Part shown: positions 40,961-47,434 of the stretch, piece after piece
Layout: each line of letters opens with the position of its first letter
Position numbering within the stretch: position 1 is the first letter of the stretch
Source of the DNA: Gemmatimonadota bacterium
Lineage (GTDB): Bacteria; Gemmatimonadota; Gemmatimonadetes; Gemmatimonadales; GWC2-71-9
Length of the DNA stretch: 47,434 bases
Direction of reading: 5' to 3'
Assembly (NCBI GenBank): GCA_003222155.1
Contig: QHUU01000073.1
Span: forward strand, 1 to 47,434
Notes under the pieces: generated by a model
What the model was told of the DNA's origin: nothing
Database searches by the model: none
What the model saw: only the letters and a program-made list of their open reading frames with translations
Translations under genes and position numbers: made by a program

Positions 40961-41997
40961 TGACCGCCGCTGCCGCGCTCAGGGTCCTGATGATCACCAG
41001 CGAGTGGCCGGTGCCCGACGGTCTCCCGCGCACCACGTTCTTCATCAAGCGTCAGGCGGAGTTCCTGCGGGCGGCCGGGGTGGACGTCGACGTCTTCCAC
41101 TTCAAGGGCGCCGGCAGGCCCTGGAATTACGTCAAGGCCTGGCTCCAGGTTCGTCGCCGCGTGGCGCGCGGCCACTACGACCTGGTCCACGCGCAATTCG
41201 GGCAGAGCGGACTGCTGGCGTTTCCCAAGCGTCTGCCGCTCGTCGTGACGTTCCGTGGAGACGACCTCCAGGGGATCGAGGATGCGCGCGGGCGCCTCAC
41301 GTTGGGTGGCCGGTTGCTCAAACTGGCCTGCCAGGCGATCGCCCGACGCACCGATACGTCCATCGTCGTGTCGGAGCACATGAGGCAGCTCGTGCATCCC
41401 TCCGTCCCGACGCGCGTGATCCCGTCCGGCCTCGACCTGAGCCTCTTCCGCCCCATCCCGCGGGACGAAGCGCGGCGCCACCTCGGCATGCCGGTCGACA
41501 CGCGGTTGGTGCTGTTCGCCGGCGACCCCGCGCTGCCGCGCAAGCGATTCGGCCTGGCGCGCGCGGCGATGGACGTGCTGAGCCGTTCGTTCCCGGCCGA
41601 GTTGGTCGTCGCCTGGGGAGTACCGCATGGCGACGTGCCGTTCTACATGAACGCGTGCGACGCGCTGGTGTTCACGTCGATGCAGGAAGGGTCGCCCAAC
41701 GTGGTGAAGGAGGCGCTCGCCTGCAATCTGCCGGTGGTCTCGGTCCCGGTAGGCGACGTGCCTGCGCGGCTGCGTGGCGTCGCGGGGTGTGAGTTGTGTG
41801 CCGACGATCGGCCCGCGACCATCGCCGCGGCGCTCGAGCGCGTGCTGCGGTCGAGGCAGCGCATCGCCGGCCATGAGGCCGTCCAGGATCTGGACGAGTG
41901 CAAGCTGACACAGGACGTGATCGCCATCTATCGGTCCGTCCTCGCACGGCGCGACCCCGGACTGGCGGTCGTCGAGGCACCCGATGCGGTCTCCTGA
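40960..41997 (+). CDS. GT4-family glycosyltransferase
   Basis: 345 residues, GT-B fold. The N-terminal half has LMITSEWPVPDGLPRTTFFI, VHAQFGQSGLL and VVTFRGDDLQG; the C-terminal half has the GT4 donor-site region YMNACDALVFTSMQEGSPNVVKEALAC with the E-x7-E pattern. Retaining glycosyltransferases of this family add sugars from nucleotide donors to lipid-linked chains on the cytoplasmic side. The start overlaps the preceding kinase and the last 14 bp overlap the ATP-grasp gene. Confidence 0.92.
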   Translation: MTAAAALRVLMITSEWPVPDGLPRTTFFIKRQAEFLRAAGVDVDVFHFKGAGRPWNYVKAWLQVRRRVARGHYDLVHAQFGQSGLLAFPKRLPLVVTFRGDDLQGIEDARGRLTLGGRLLKLACQAIARRTDTSIVVSEHMRQLVHPSVPTRVIPSGLDLSLFRPIPRDEARRHLGMPVDTRLVLFAGDPALPRKRFGLARAAMDVLSRSFPAELVVAWGVPHGDVPFYMNACDALVFTSMQEGSPNVVKEALACNLPVVSVPVGDVPARLRGVAGCELCADDRPATIAAALERVLRSRQRIAGHEAVQDLDECKLTQDVIAIYRSVLARRDPGLAVVEAPDAVS

Positions 41998-43279
41998 CCT
42001 CGCGGGCAGCCGGGTCCTCGTGCTGGACGGGCACACCAATCAGGCGCTCGCGTGCGTGCGGTCCCTCGGACGGGCCGGGGCGACGGTCTTCGTGGCCAGT
42101 CCGGAACGTTGGCCATTGGCCGGATGGTCACGGTACTGTCGCTCCCGGTTCCGTCAGAGCGGAGAGACCCTGGCCGCGTTCGCCGAGTTGCGGCACTGGG
42201 CGCGCGAGCACGCCGTCACGGTCGTGTTGCCCCAGCGGGAACGCTCGTGCGTGCTGTGCGCTGCCCAGCGCGCCGAGTGGGAAGGGGCGGGCGTGGCGGT
42301 GGGTTGCGGCCCCGAGGAGATGTTGCTCTCCGCCTTCGACAAGGCGCGCACGCTGGAGCTGGCCGACTCCTGCGGCGTACGGATTCCTCCGACGCGTTTC
42401 CCGGGGTCGCTCGCCGAGTGTCACACGGCCGCCGCGGCGGTCGGGTACCCCTGCATCCTCAAGCCCCGGTTCTCGGACTTCTGGGACGGCGGCCGCTTTG
42501 TCGCGGACCACGGCCCGCAATACGTGCGCGATGCCGCGGCGCTCGAAGCGACGGCCCTCGCCACCCGGCAGGGCGATCTCTGGCCCGTGGTCCAGGGATT
42601 CGTCCCGGGGCGGGGCAAGGGCGTGTTCGCGCTGTACGACCACGGCGACCCCGTCGTGTGGTTCGCGCACGAGCGGCTGCGCGACTTCCGGCCGTCGGGC
42701 TCGGGCTCGAGCCTGCGGCGCTCGATTCCCGTCGATCCCCGGCTGCAGCAGCCGGCGAGCCGGCTCCTCTCCGCCATGGCGTGGCACGGACCGGCCATGG
42801 TCGAGTTCCGCGACGACGGCGCCGGCGAGCCGTGCCTCATGGAGGTGAACGGCCGCTTCTGGGGCTCGCTGGAGCTGGCCGTGGCGGCGGGCGTCGATTT
42901 TCCGGCCCTGTGGACGGGGCTGCTCCAGGGCCGGCGCGTGCCGCCTCCCCTGGGTTACCAGACCGGCGTGACGAGTCGCTGGCTGTGGGGCGACGTCAAA
43001 CGGGTGCTCTACATCCTCGCCGGACCACCTCCGGGCTGCCTCGACCACTATCCCGGCATTCTCGAAGGATTGCGCGAGGTGCTGGGGCCCCAGCCTCCCG
43101 GCACCACGAGCGAGATGTGGAGCCCGGACGACCGCTGGCCCGCCCTCGGCGAGTGGGTCCAGGGTGTGAGCGAGCTGGGCCGCATGGTCCTGAAGCGCGT
43201 CGCCGCGGGCCTGTCCCGCGCCCCCCAGGCGCTGCCGGCGCACGGGCCCCGAGTCCCGCTCGAGGCGGTGCGCGGATGA
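41984..43279 (+). CDS. ATP-grasp ligase-like protein
   Basis: 431 residues, PurK/carbamoyl-phosphate-synthase-like ATP-grasp fold. It begins VLVLDGHTNQALACVRSL, has the lid segment AVGYPCILKPRF, FVPGRGKGVFALY, and the metal-binding end MVEFRDDGAGEPCLMEVNGRF followed by WGSLELAVAAGVDFP, with Glu and Asn in place. Such enzymes activate a carboxylate as acyl phosphate and join it to an amine or thiol. Between a GT4 and a GT2 it may decorate a sugar with an amino acid or acyl group. It overlaps both neighbours. Confidence 0.85.
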   Translation: MRSPDLAGSRVLVLDGHTNQALACVRSLGRAGATVFVASPERWPLAGWSRYCRSRFRQSGETLAAFAELRHWAREHAVTVVLPQRERSCVLCAAQRAEWEGAGVAVGCGPEEMLLSAFDKARTLELADSCGVRIPPTRFPGSLAECHTAAAAVGYPCILKPRFSDFWDGGRFVADHGPQYVRDAAALEATALATRQGDLWPVVQGFVPGRGKGVFALYDHGDPVVWFAHERLRDFRPSGSGSSLRRSIPVDPRLQQPASRLLSAMAWHGPAMVEFRDDGAGEPCLMEVNGRFWGSLELAVAAGVDFPALWTGLLQGRRVPPPLGYQTGVTSRWLWGDVKRVLYILAGPPPGCLDHYPGILEGLREVLGPQPPGTTSEMWSPDDRWPALGEWVQGVSELGRMVLKRVAAGLSRAPQALPAHGPRVPLEAVRG

Positions 43280-44322
43280 GCGCGCCGGGCGGGCTCCTGC
43301 CGTCGGTCTCGGTGATCGTGCCGTGCCGCAATGAGGAGGGCTACATCGGGCGCTGCCTCAACTCGATCGTCGCCACGGACTACCCCAAGGAGCGGATCGA
43401 AGTGCTGGTGGTGGACGGCCGCAGCGACGATCGCACGCGGGCGATCCTCGACGGCTACCACGCCAGCCACCCGACCGTCCGCGTGCTCGACAACCCCGCG
43501 CGCATCCAGCCCAGCGCCCTCAACATCGGGATTCGCGCCGCCTCGGGCGACATCCTCGTGCGGATGGACGCCCATGCCGTGTACCCGCGGAATTACATCG
43601 GCGATCTCGTGGCCGCCCTGCAGCAAACGGGGGCCGACAATGTCGGCGGCGTGCTGGTCACGGAGCCCGTGACCGAGACGCCCATGGGGAAGGCGATCGC
43701 GATCGCGCTGTCGCACCCTTTCGGCGTGGGCAACGCGTACTTCCGCATCGGTGCGCAACAGTCGCGCTGGGTGGACCACGTGGCGTTCTTCTGCTGTCGC
43801 CGCGAGACGTTCGAGCGACTGGGCCTGTTCGACGAGAAGCAGCGCGACGAGGACAGCGAGTTCAACGCCCGCATCATCCGGCGCGGCGGGCGGGTGCTGC
43901 TCGTGCCGAACGTGGTGGCCCGCTACTACGCCCGGGGGACGCTGCGCCAGGTGGCCCGGATGTTCTACCAGTACGGCTATTCCAAGCCGCTGGTGGTGCG
44001 CAAGCTGGGCCGCGTGATGACGGGGCGACAACTCGTCCCACCCGTGTTCCTGCTCACGCTGTGCGCGACCGCGCTGCTGGGACGCTGGGTGGGCGCCGCG
44101 GGCGTGGCGTTCGCCACCACCGCCGGCGCGTACCTCCTGAGCGTGCTGGGATGCTCCATCCTCGCCGGCCGCAAGGCGGGCCTGACGACCATCCTGGCGC
44201 TCGCGGCCGTGTTTCCGGTGGTGCACGGCAGCTACGGATTCGGATTCCTGCGGTGCGTGCTCGACCTCGCCGTGCGGTCCCGGCGCCAGGCATCGGGCAT
44301 CACCTTGCCCTTGTCGCGCTGA
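43276..44322 (+). CDS. GT2-family glycosyltransferase with C-terminal membrane helices (ExoA-like)
   Basis: 348 residues. The GT-A fold begins VSVIVPCRNEEGYIGRCL, with VLVVDGRSDDRTRAIL, the DXD-like site ILVRMDAHAVY and the acceptor-region motif DEKQRDEDSEFNARI. Three or four hydrophobic helices at the C-terminus (about 265-330) anchor it to the inner membrane, as in ExoA of succinoglycan synthesis. It should add a sugar to the lipid-linked repeat unit. ATG 43276 overlaps the ATP-grasp stop (ATGA). Confidence 0.92.
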   Translation: MSAPGGLLPSVSVIVPCRNEEGYIGRCLNSIVATDYPKERIEVLVVDGRSDDRTRAILDGYHASHPTVRVLDNPARIQPSALNIGIRAASGDILVRMDAHAVYPRNYIGDLVAALQQTGADNVGGVLVTEPVTETPMGKAIAIALSHPFGVGNAYFRIGAQQSRWVDHVAFFCCRRETFERLGLFDEKQRDEDSEFNARIIRRGGRVLLVPNVVARYYARGTLRQVARMFYQYGYSKPLVVRKLGRVMTGRQLVPPVFLLTLCATALLGRWVGAAGVAFATTAGAYLLSVLGCSILAGRKAGLTTILALAAVFPVVHGSYGFGFLRCVLDLAVRSRRQASGITLPLSR

Positions 44323-45101
44323 TGGTGTCGGTGCCTGAGCGCATCGCGGCGTTCGCCTATCACGACGTCACGGACGATGCGAGGGACTCGGGGTTTCACG
44401 ACGCCGGCGCCCTGCCCTTCAAGCTCAGCCGGGCGGCGTTCGCGCGGCACCTCGACGCGATAGCCGAGACGGCGGCCCGACCGCAGCTCGTCACGGCGAT
44501 CGACTGTGCCACGCCGGGCCGGGCGCTGCTGCTCACGTTCGACGACGGCGGCATGAGTGCTTTGCACGCGGGGGACGAGCTGTGTCGTCGCGGCTGGCGG
44601 GGGCATTTCTTCATCGTGACGGCGCGCATCGGGACCCGGGCCTTCCTCGACGCCGCCGGCATCAGGTACCTGCGCGCGTGCGGGCACGTCGTCGGCAGCC
44701 ACTCGCATTCGCACCCCCACATTTTCCGCGAGCAGACGGCCGATCAGATGGCGACGGAGTGGCGCACCAGCGGGGGGCGCCTCGCCGACCTCCTGGGCGA
44801 GCCCTGCACCACCGCGGCCGTCCCCGGCGGCGACATCTCGCCGCTGGTGCTCGAGTCGGCCGCCGCGGCCGGGTTCCATCATGTCTTTACCTGCGAGCCC
44901 ACGCTCGCACCCCAGCGGGTCGGCGGGTGCTGGGTGCTGGGCCGCTTTTCCGTGAAAGTCACCACCTCTGCGTCCCGGATCCGGGAGCTCGCGGGCCTGC
45001 GCGGCTGGGAGCGCGCGCTACTGGTGCGGCGGCTGAAGAACTTCGCGCGGATGGCGCTGCCCGGACCATACCGGCACTACGTGCGGTGGCGCACGACGTG
45101 A
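44322..45101 (+). CDS. Polysaccharide deacetylase (NodB-like)
   Basis: 259 residues. The NodB homology domain has AFAYHDVTDD, LLLTFDDGGMSAL with the metal-binding Asp pair, and GSHSHSHPH with the two metal His. Family members remove N- or O-acetyl groups from chitin-like, peptidoglycan or exopolysaccharide chains. No signal peptide is evident, so it may act on a cytoplasmic or membrane-face intermediate. It is the last gene of the plus-strand cluster (TGATG overlap with the GT2) and ends 7 bp from the convergent beta-helix gene. Confidence 0.9.
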   Translation: MVSVPERIAAFAYHDVTDDARDSGFHDAGALPFKLSRAAFARHLDAIAETAARPQLVTAIDCATPGRALLLTFDDGGMSALHAGDELCRRGWRGHFFIVTARIGTRAFLDAAGIRYLRACGHVVGSHSHSHPHIFREQTADQMATEWRTSGGRLADLLGEPCTTAAVPGGDISPLVLESAAAAGFHHVFTCEPTLAPQRVGGCWVLGRFSVKVTTSASRIRELAGLRGWERALLVRRLKNFARMALPGPYRHYVRWRTT

Positions 45102-45108
45102 CGCGGGC

Positions 45109-45800
45109 TCAGTTACTGACCGTCACCGTCACGCCGGCGGACGTCGTCGTATGGCCGGCCGTGTCTCGAGCGATTGCCGTGAGCGTGTAGGTCCCGTTCG
45201 CCACGCCGTGCGAGTCCCACGTCAGCGCGTAGTGCGTGGGGCCGAACGCGTCGTCACCACTCACGCCGTCCTGCGTCACCTCCGCCCCGATGTTCTGGCC
45301 GTTCAGCTGGAGCTGCACGCCCGCCACCGCGCGATCGTCCACTGCGGTCGCGATGATCGTGACGGTACCCGTCAGCGTCGTGCTGCCCGAGATGCCCGGC
45401 GAGAAGAGCGACACGATCGGCGGCGCCACGTCGGGCAACGGGTCCGGATGGGCGGCCTGCCACTGCGCCACGGCGTTGTTCCAATACTGCAGGCCCGCGG
45501 CGCCCGTCATGATCGTAAAGCACTGCTGCCCGTTGAAGGTGGTGGGGAGCGTCTCCGGGAACGACCCGGAGCCGAGCCAGACCATGACGTTGTTCCTGCA
45601 GTCGGCGAGCTTCCCGGGGGGCGGCGCCATGTACATGCGAGCGCCATTCCCCTCTTCGGACGGCCCGTCGGCACGGAACACGTTGTTGTACAGGGCGAGG
45701 CTCGGCGCGAGGTCGCTCCACTTCCAGAACGCGTTGTGGTTGGGCACGGGGCCGGAGTACACCGAGTCCAGCGCCTGCAGCCGCACCAAGGAGTTGGTGA
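45109..45800 (-). repeat. Tandem duplicate segment of beta-helix genes, copy 1
   Basis: DNA closely matches 46724-47410 base by base over nearly 700 bp with scattered, mostly synonymous changes. Confidence 0.8.
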
Positions 45801-46698
45801 TCGTGATGAGATTGTCGACCCCCTGAGTGGCACCAGGGTCTTCCTGCGAACTGACGGCGTCATAGCAGCCGTCGAGGAACGTGGAGTCGATCGTCCCGCC
45901 GTTGAAGAAATCGTCCTCGACGCAATCGTCGCGGATGTACTTGAAGTGCGCGTTGCGGATGGTGAACCCGGTGTCCAGGCCGGGATCGTCGAAGCTGACG
46001 CCCTTGCCGTACGCGAAGACCGTGAGATTCTCGATCCGGACCCCGACCGCGCTGCTCTGGCTGCCGGGGATCATCCCGTACTTGTCGTGCATCGTGGTCC
46101 ACGACGTCGCGGGGGGAAACTGGCCCAGGATCTCGCCGCCCGACCAGCAGAGGCCCGACCCTCCTCCCACCCGGACCACGACGTTCACCGACGTGTCGAG
46201 CAGAAACTGCGCCGTGGTCGCGTCGATCTTCGACGAGGAGGCCAGGCTGGTTGTTTCGTAGGTCGACGTCTGCGCGCCGCTCAGGGCGACGCTCGGGCCC
46301 GCCTCGTTCAGGCACGCGCCTGCGGGAGGCGGTGCCAGCGTCCAGACGATCGCCGTTACGGAATCGGACTTGCTGTCACGGGCGACGACGTGGAACCGGC
46401 CCGCCCGCGCACCCGCCGTGTAGCGCCCGTAGTGAACGCCCTGACTCGTGGTCGAATCGCTGATGGTGCCGCCCGTGGCGCTCCAGGTGACGGCGATGGG
46501 AATGGTATCGCCGGCGGCACCGAGATCGAAGGCCACGAATTGCGTAGACTGATTCTCAGGGAGCGCGACGGTCTGCGGGACGACCACCAGCCGCCCGCCG
46601 CCGCCCGAGCCCGTGATCTGCGAGGTGTGGTCGCAGCTCAGGACCAGGGCGGCGGTCAGTGTCGCCGTCAGTTGCGCCGGGGCTCGGCTCCTCCACAT
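45109..46698 (-). CDS. Beta-helix lipoprotein with N- and C-terminal Ig-like domains
   Basis: About 529 residues from ATG 46698 (GTG 46707 adds three). A signal peptide ends ALVLSC, a good lipobox. An Ig-like domain (LPENQSTQFVAFDLGAAG, YTAGARAGRFHVVARD) precedes a right-handed beta-helix (VRIENLTVFAYGKGVSF, FTIRNAHFKYIRDDCVE, LITITNSLVRL). The last 110 residues form a second Ig-like domain. It is a paralogue of the proteins at 20186-21472 and 46724-47434, and nearly identical to the latter over its C-terminal 160 residues. Polysaccharide binding or cleavage is plausible; no catalytic residues can be named. Confidence 0.82.
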   Translation of the reverse strand: MWRSRAPAQLTATLTAALVLSCDHTSQITGSGGGGRLVVVPQTVALPENQSTQFVAFDLGAAGDTIPIAVTWSATGGTISDSTTSQGVHYGRYTAGARAGRFHVVARDSKSDSVTAIVWTLAPPPAGACLNEAGPSVALSGAQTSTYETTSLASSSKIDATTAQFLLDTSVNVVVRVGGGSGLCWSGGEILGQFPPATSWTTMHDKYGMIPGSQSSAVGVRIENLTVFAYGKGVSFDDPGLDTGFTIRNAHFKYIRDDCVEDDFFNGGTIDSTFLDGCYDAVSSQEDPGATQGVDNLITITNSLVRLQALDSVYSGPVPNHNAFWKWSDLAPSLALYNNVFRADGPSEEGNGARMYMAPPPGKLADCRNNVMVWLGSGSFPETLPTTFNGQQCFTIMTGAAGLQYWNNAVAQWQAAHPDPLPDVAPPIVSLFSPGISGSTTLTGTVTIIATAVDDRAVAGVQLQLNGQNIGAEVTQDGVSGDDAFGPTHYALTWDSHGVANGTYTLTAIARDTAGHTTTSAGVTVTVSN

Positions 46699-46723
46699 CC
46701 ACCGCACACACTGAAGACCCCCG

Positions 46724-47410
46724 TCAGTTGCTGACGGTAACCGTCACCCCCGCCGAGGTCGTGGTGTGGCCCGCCGCGTCGCGCGCGACCGCGGTGAGCG
46801 TGTAGGTCCCGTTCGCCACGCCGTGCGAGTCCCACGTCAACGCATAGTGCGTGGGGCCGAACTCGTCGTCACCGCTCACCCCGTCCTGCGTCACCTCTGC
46901 CCCGATGTTCTGGCCGTTCAGCTGGAGCTGAACGCCCGCCACCGCCCGATCGTCCACGGCGGTCGCGATGATCGTGACCGTGCCCGTCAGCGTCGTGCTG
47001 CCGGAGATGCCCGGCGAGAACAGCGACACGATCGGCGGTGCCACATCGGGCAGCGGATCCGGATGGGCCGCCTGCCATTGCGCCACGGCGTTGTTCCAGT
47101 ACTGCAGGCCGGCGGCGCCCGTCATCAGCGTGAAGCACGGCTGGCCGTTGAACGTGGTGGGGAGCGTCTCGGGGTAGTTCCCCGAGCCCAGCCACACCAT
47201 GACGTTATTCCTGCAGTCGGCGAGCTTCCCGGGCGGCGGCGCCATCCACATCTGCGCGCCGTTCCCCTCCCGGGAGGGCCCGTCGGTCCGGAACACGTTG
47301 TTGTACAGCGCCAGGCTGGGGCCGATCGTGCTCCACTTCCAGAACGCGTTGTGATTCGGGACCGCGCCCCCGTACACCGCGTCCATCGACTGCAACCGCA
47401 ACAGCGAGTT
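46724..47410 (-). repeat. Tandem duplicate segment of beta-helix genes, copy 2
   Basis: Counterpart of 45109-45800. High conservation of the 3' part suggests recent duplication or continuing gene conversion. Confidence 0.8.
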
Positions 47411-47434
47411 GCTGATGGTGACGATGTTGTTGTT
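46724..47434 (-). CDS. Beta-helix protein, tandem paralogue (5' end outside window)
   Basis: The frame is open to the right window edge, so only the C-terminal 235 or so residues are seen. They cover the end of the beta-helix (MWMAPPPGKLADCRNN) and the C-terminal Ig-like domain. It differs from the neighbour at 45109-46698 by only about seven residues in the last 160. The two genes are in the same direction with a 16-25 bp gap, so they form a tandem duplicate. Confidence 0.82.
   Translation of the reverse strand, partial: NNNIVTISNSLLRLQSMDAVYGGAVPNHNAFWKWSTIGPSLALYNNVFRTDGPSREGNGAQMWMAPPPGKLADCRNNVMVWLGSGNYPETLPTTFNGQPCFTLMTGAAGLQYWNNAVAQWQAAHPDPLPDVAPPIVSLFSPGISGSTTLTGTVTIIATAVDDRAVAGVQLQLNGQNIGAEVTQDGVSGDDEFGPTHYALTWDSHGVANGTYTLTAVARDAAGHTTTSAGVTVTVSN

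Noticed and set aside
21729-45101. PEP-CTERM/exosortase-type exopolysaccharide locus
   Set aside because: No exosortase and no PEP-CTERM sorting tail were found; the NtrC-like pair and Wzc alone are not enough.
1-47434. tRNA, rRNA, CRISPR array, insertion sequence or prophage
   Set aside because: No clover-leaf tRNA, repeat-spacer pattern, transposase, integrase or phage gene could be seen. The only repeats are those listed.

Overview
Overall: a GC-rich (about 70%) bacterial window packed with long, tightly coupled genes. A Wza-like outer-membrane polysaccharide export protein, a Wzc-type tyrosine kinase, predicted lipoproteins and a sigma54-type activator point to a Gram-negative, diderm organism. 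The gene mix would fit Gemmatimonadota or a similar high-GC diderm phylum, but nothing seen fixes the phylum. No rRNA, tRNA, CRISPR, transposase or phage gene was recognised.

Left block (1-8587, minus strand): an operon-like run in transcription order: an ATP-grasp/glycosyltransferase fusion (6338-8587), a related glycosyltransferase (5115-6326), an APH-type kinase (4111-5115), a type I ABC exporter (2270-4051), a second, larger APH-type kinase (792-2270) and an AcpA-like phosphoesterase lipoprotein cut by the window edge (1-779). Stop/start overlaps couple most of them. The set looks like a pathway that builds, phosphorylates and exports a small glycoconjugate; I do not recognise it as a described system. 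A cloverleaf-shaped REP-like repeat lies inside the 5' end of the second kinase ORF.

Middle block (8962-20176): a Tat-exported metallophosphoesterase; a minus-strand set for envelope polysaccharide (zinc-ribbon protein, GlmS, Wza-like protein, PEGA protein, then a paralogous zinc-ribbon protein after a likely terminator); a response regulator with a degenerate GGDEF domain; the Wzc-like co-polymerase/kinase; and, divergent from it, an NtrC-class regulator overlapping a soluble histidine kinase.

Right block (20186-47434): a plus-strand polysaccharide cluster (21729-45101) flanked on both sides by minus-strand paralogous beta-helix proteins (one on the left, two in tandem on the right). It encodes an aminotransferase, a PIG-L deacetylase, a membrane Rossmann/epimerase chimera, a hydroxyglutarate-oxidase-like flavoprotein, two Wzx-like flippases, an asparagine-synthetase-like PP-loop protein, a priming sugar transferase, three thymidylate-kinase-like or P-loop proteins, a Wzy-like polymerase, a GT4, a GT2, an ATP-grasp protein and a polysaccharide deacetylase. 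With GlmS, Wza and Wzc this is a nearly complete Wzx/Wzy-type pathway. In its middle sits a 1,318-residue secreted protein with three metallophosphoesterase modules and five PKD domains; the first and last modules have lost metal ligands while the middle one keeps them. An 18-bp element (TGTAA-N5-CTGCCACA) occurs three times, each 115-120 bp upstream of a start codon that begins a new transcription segment of this cluster.
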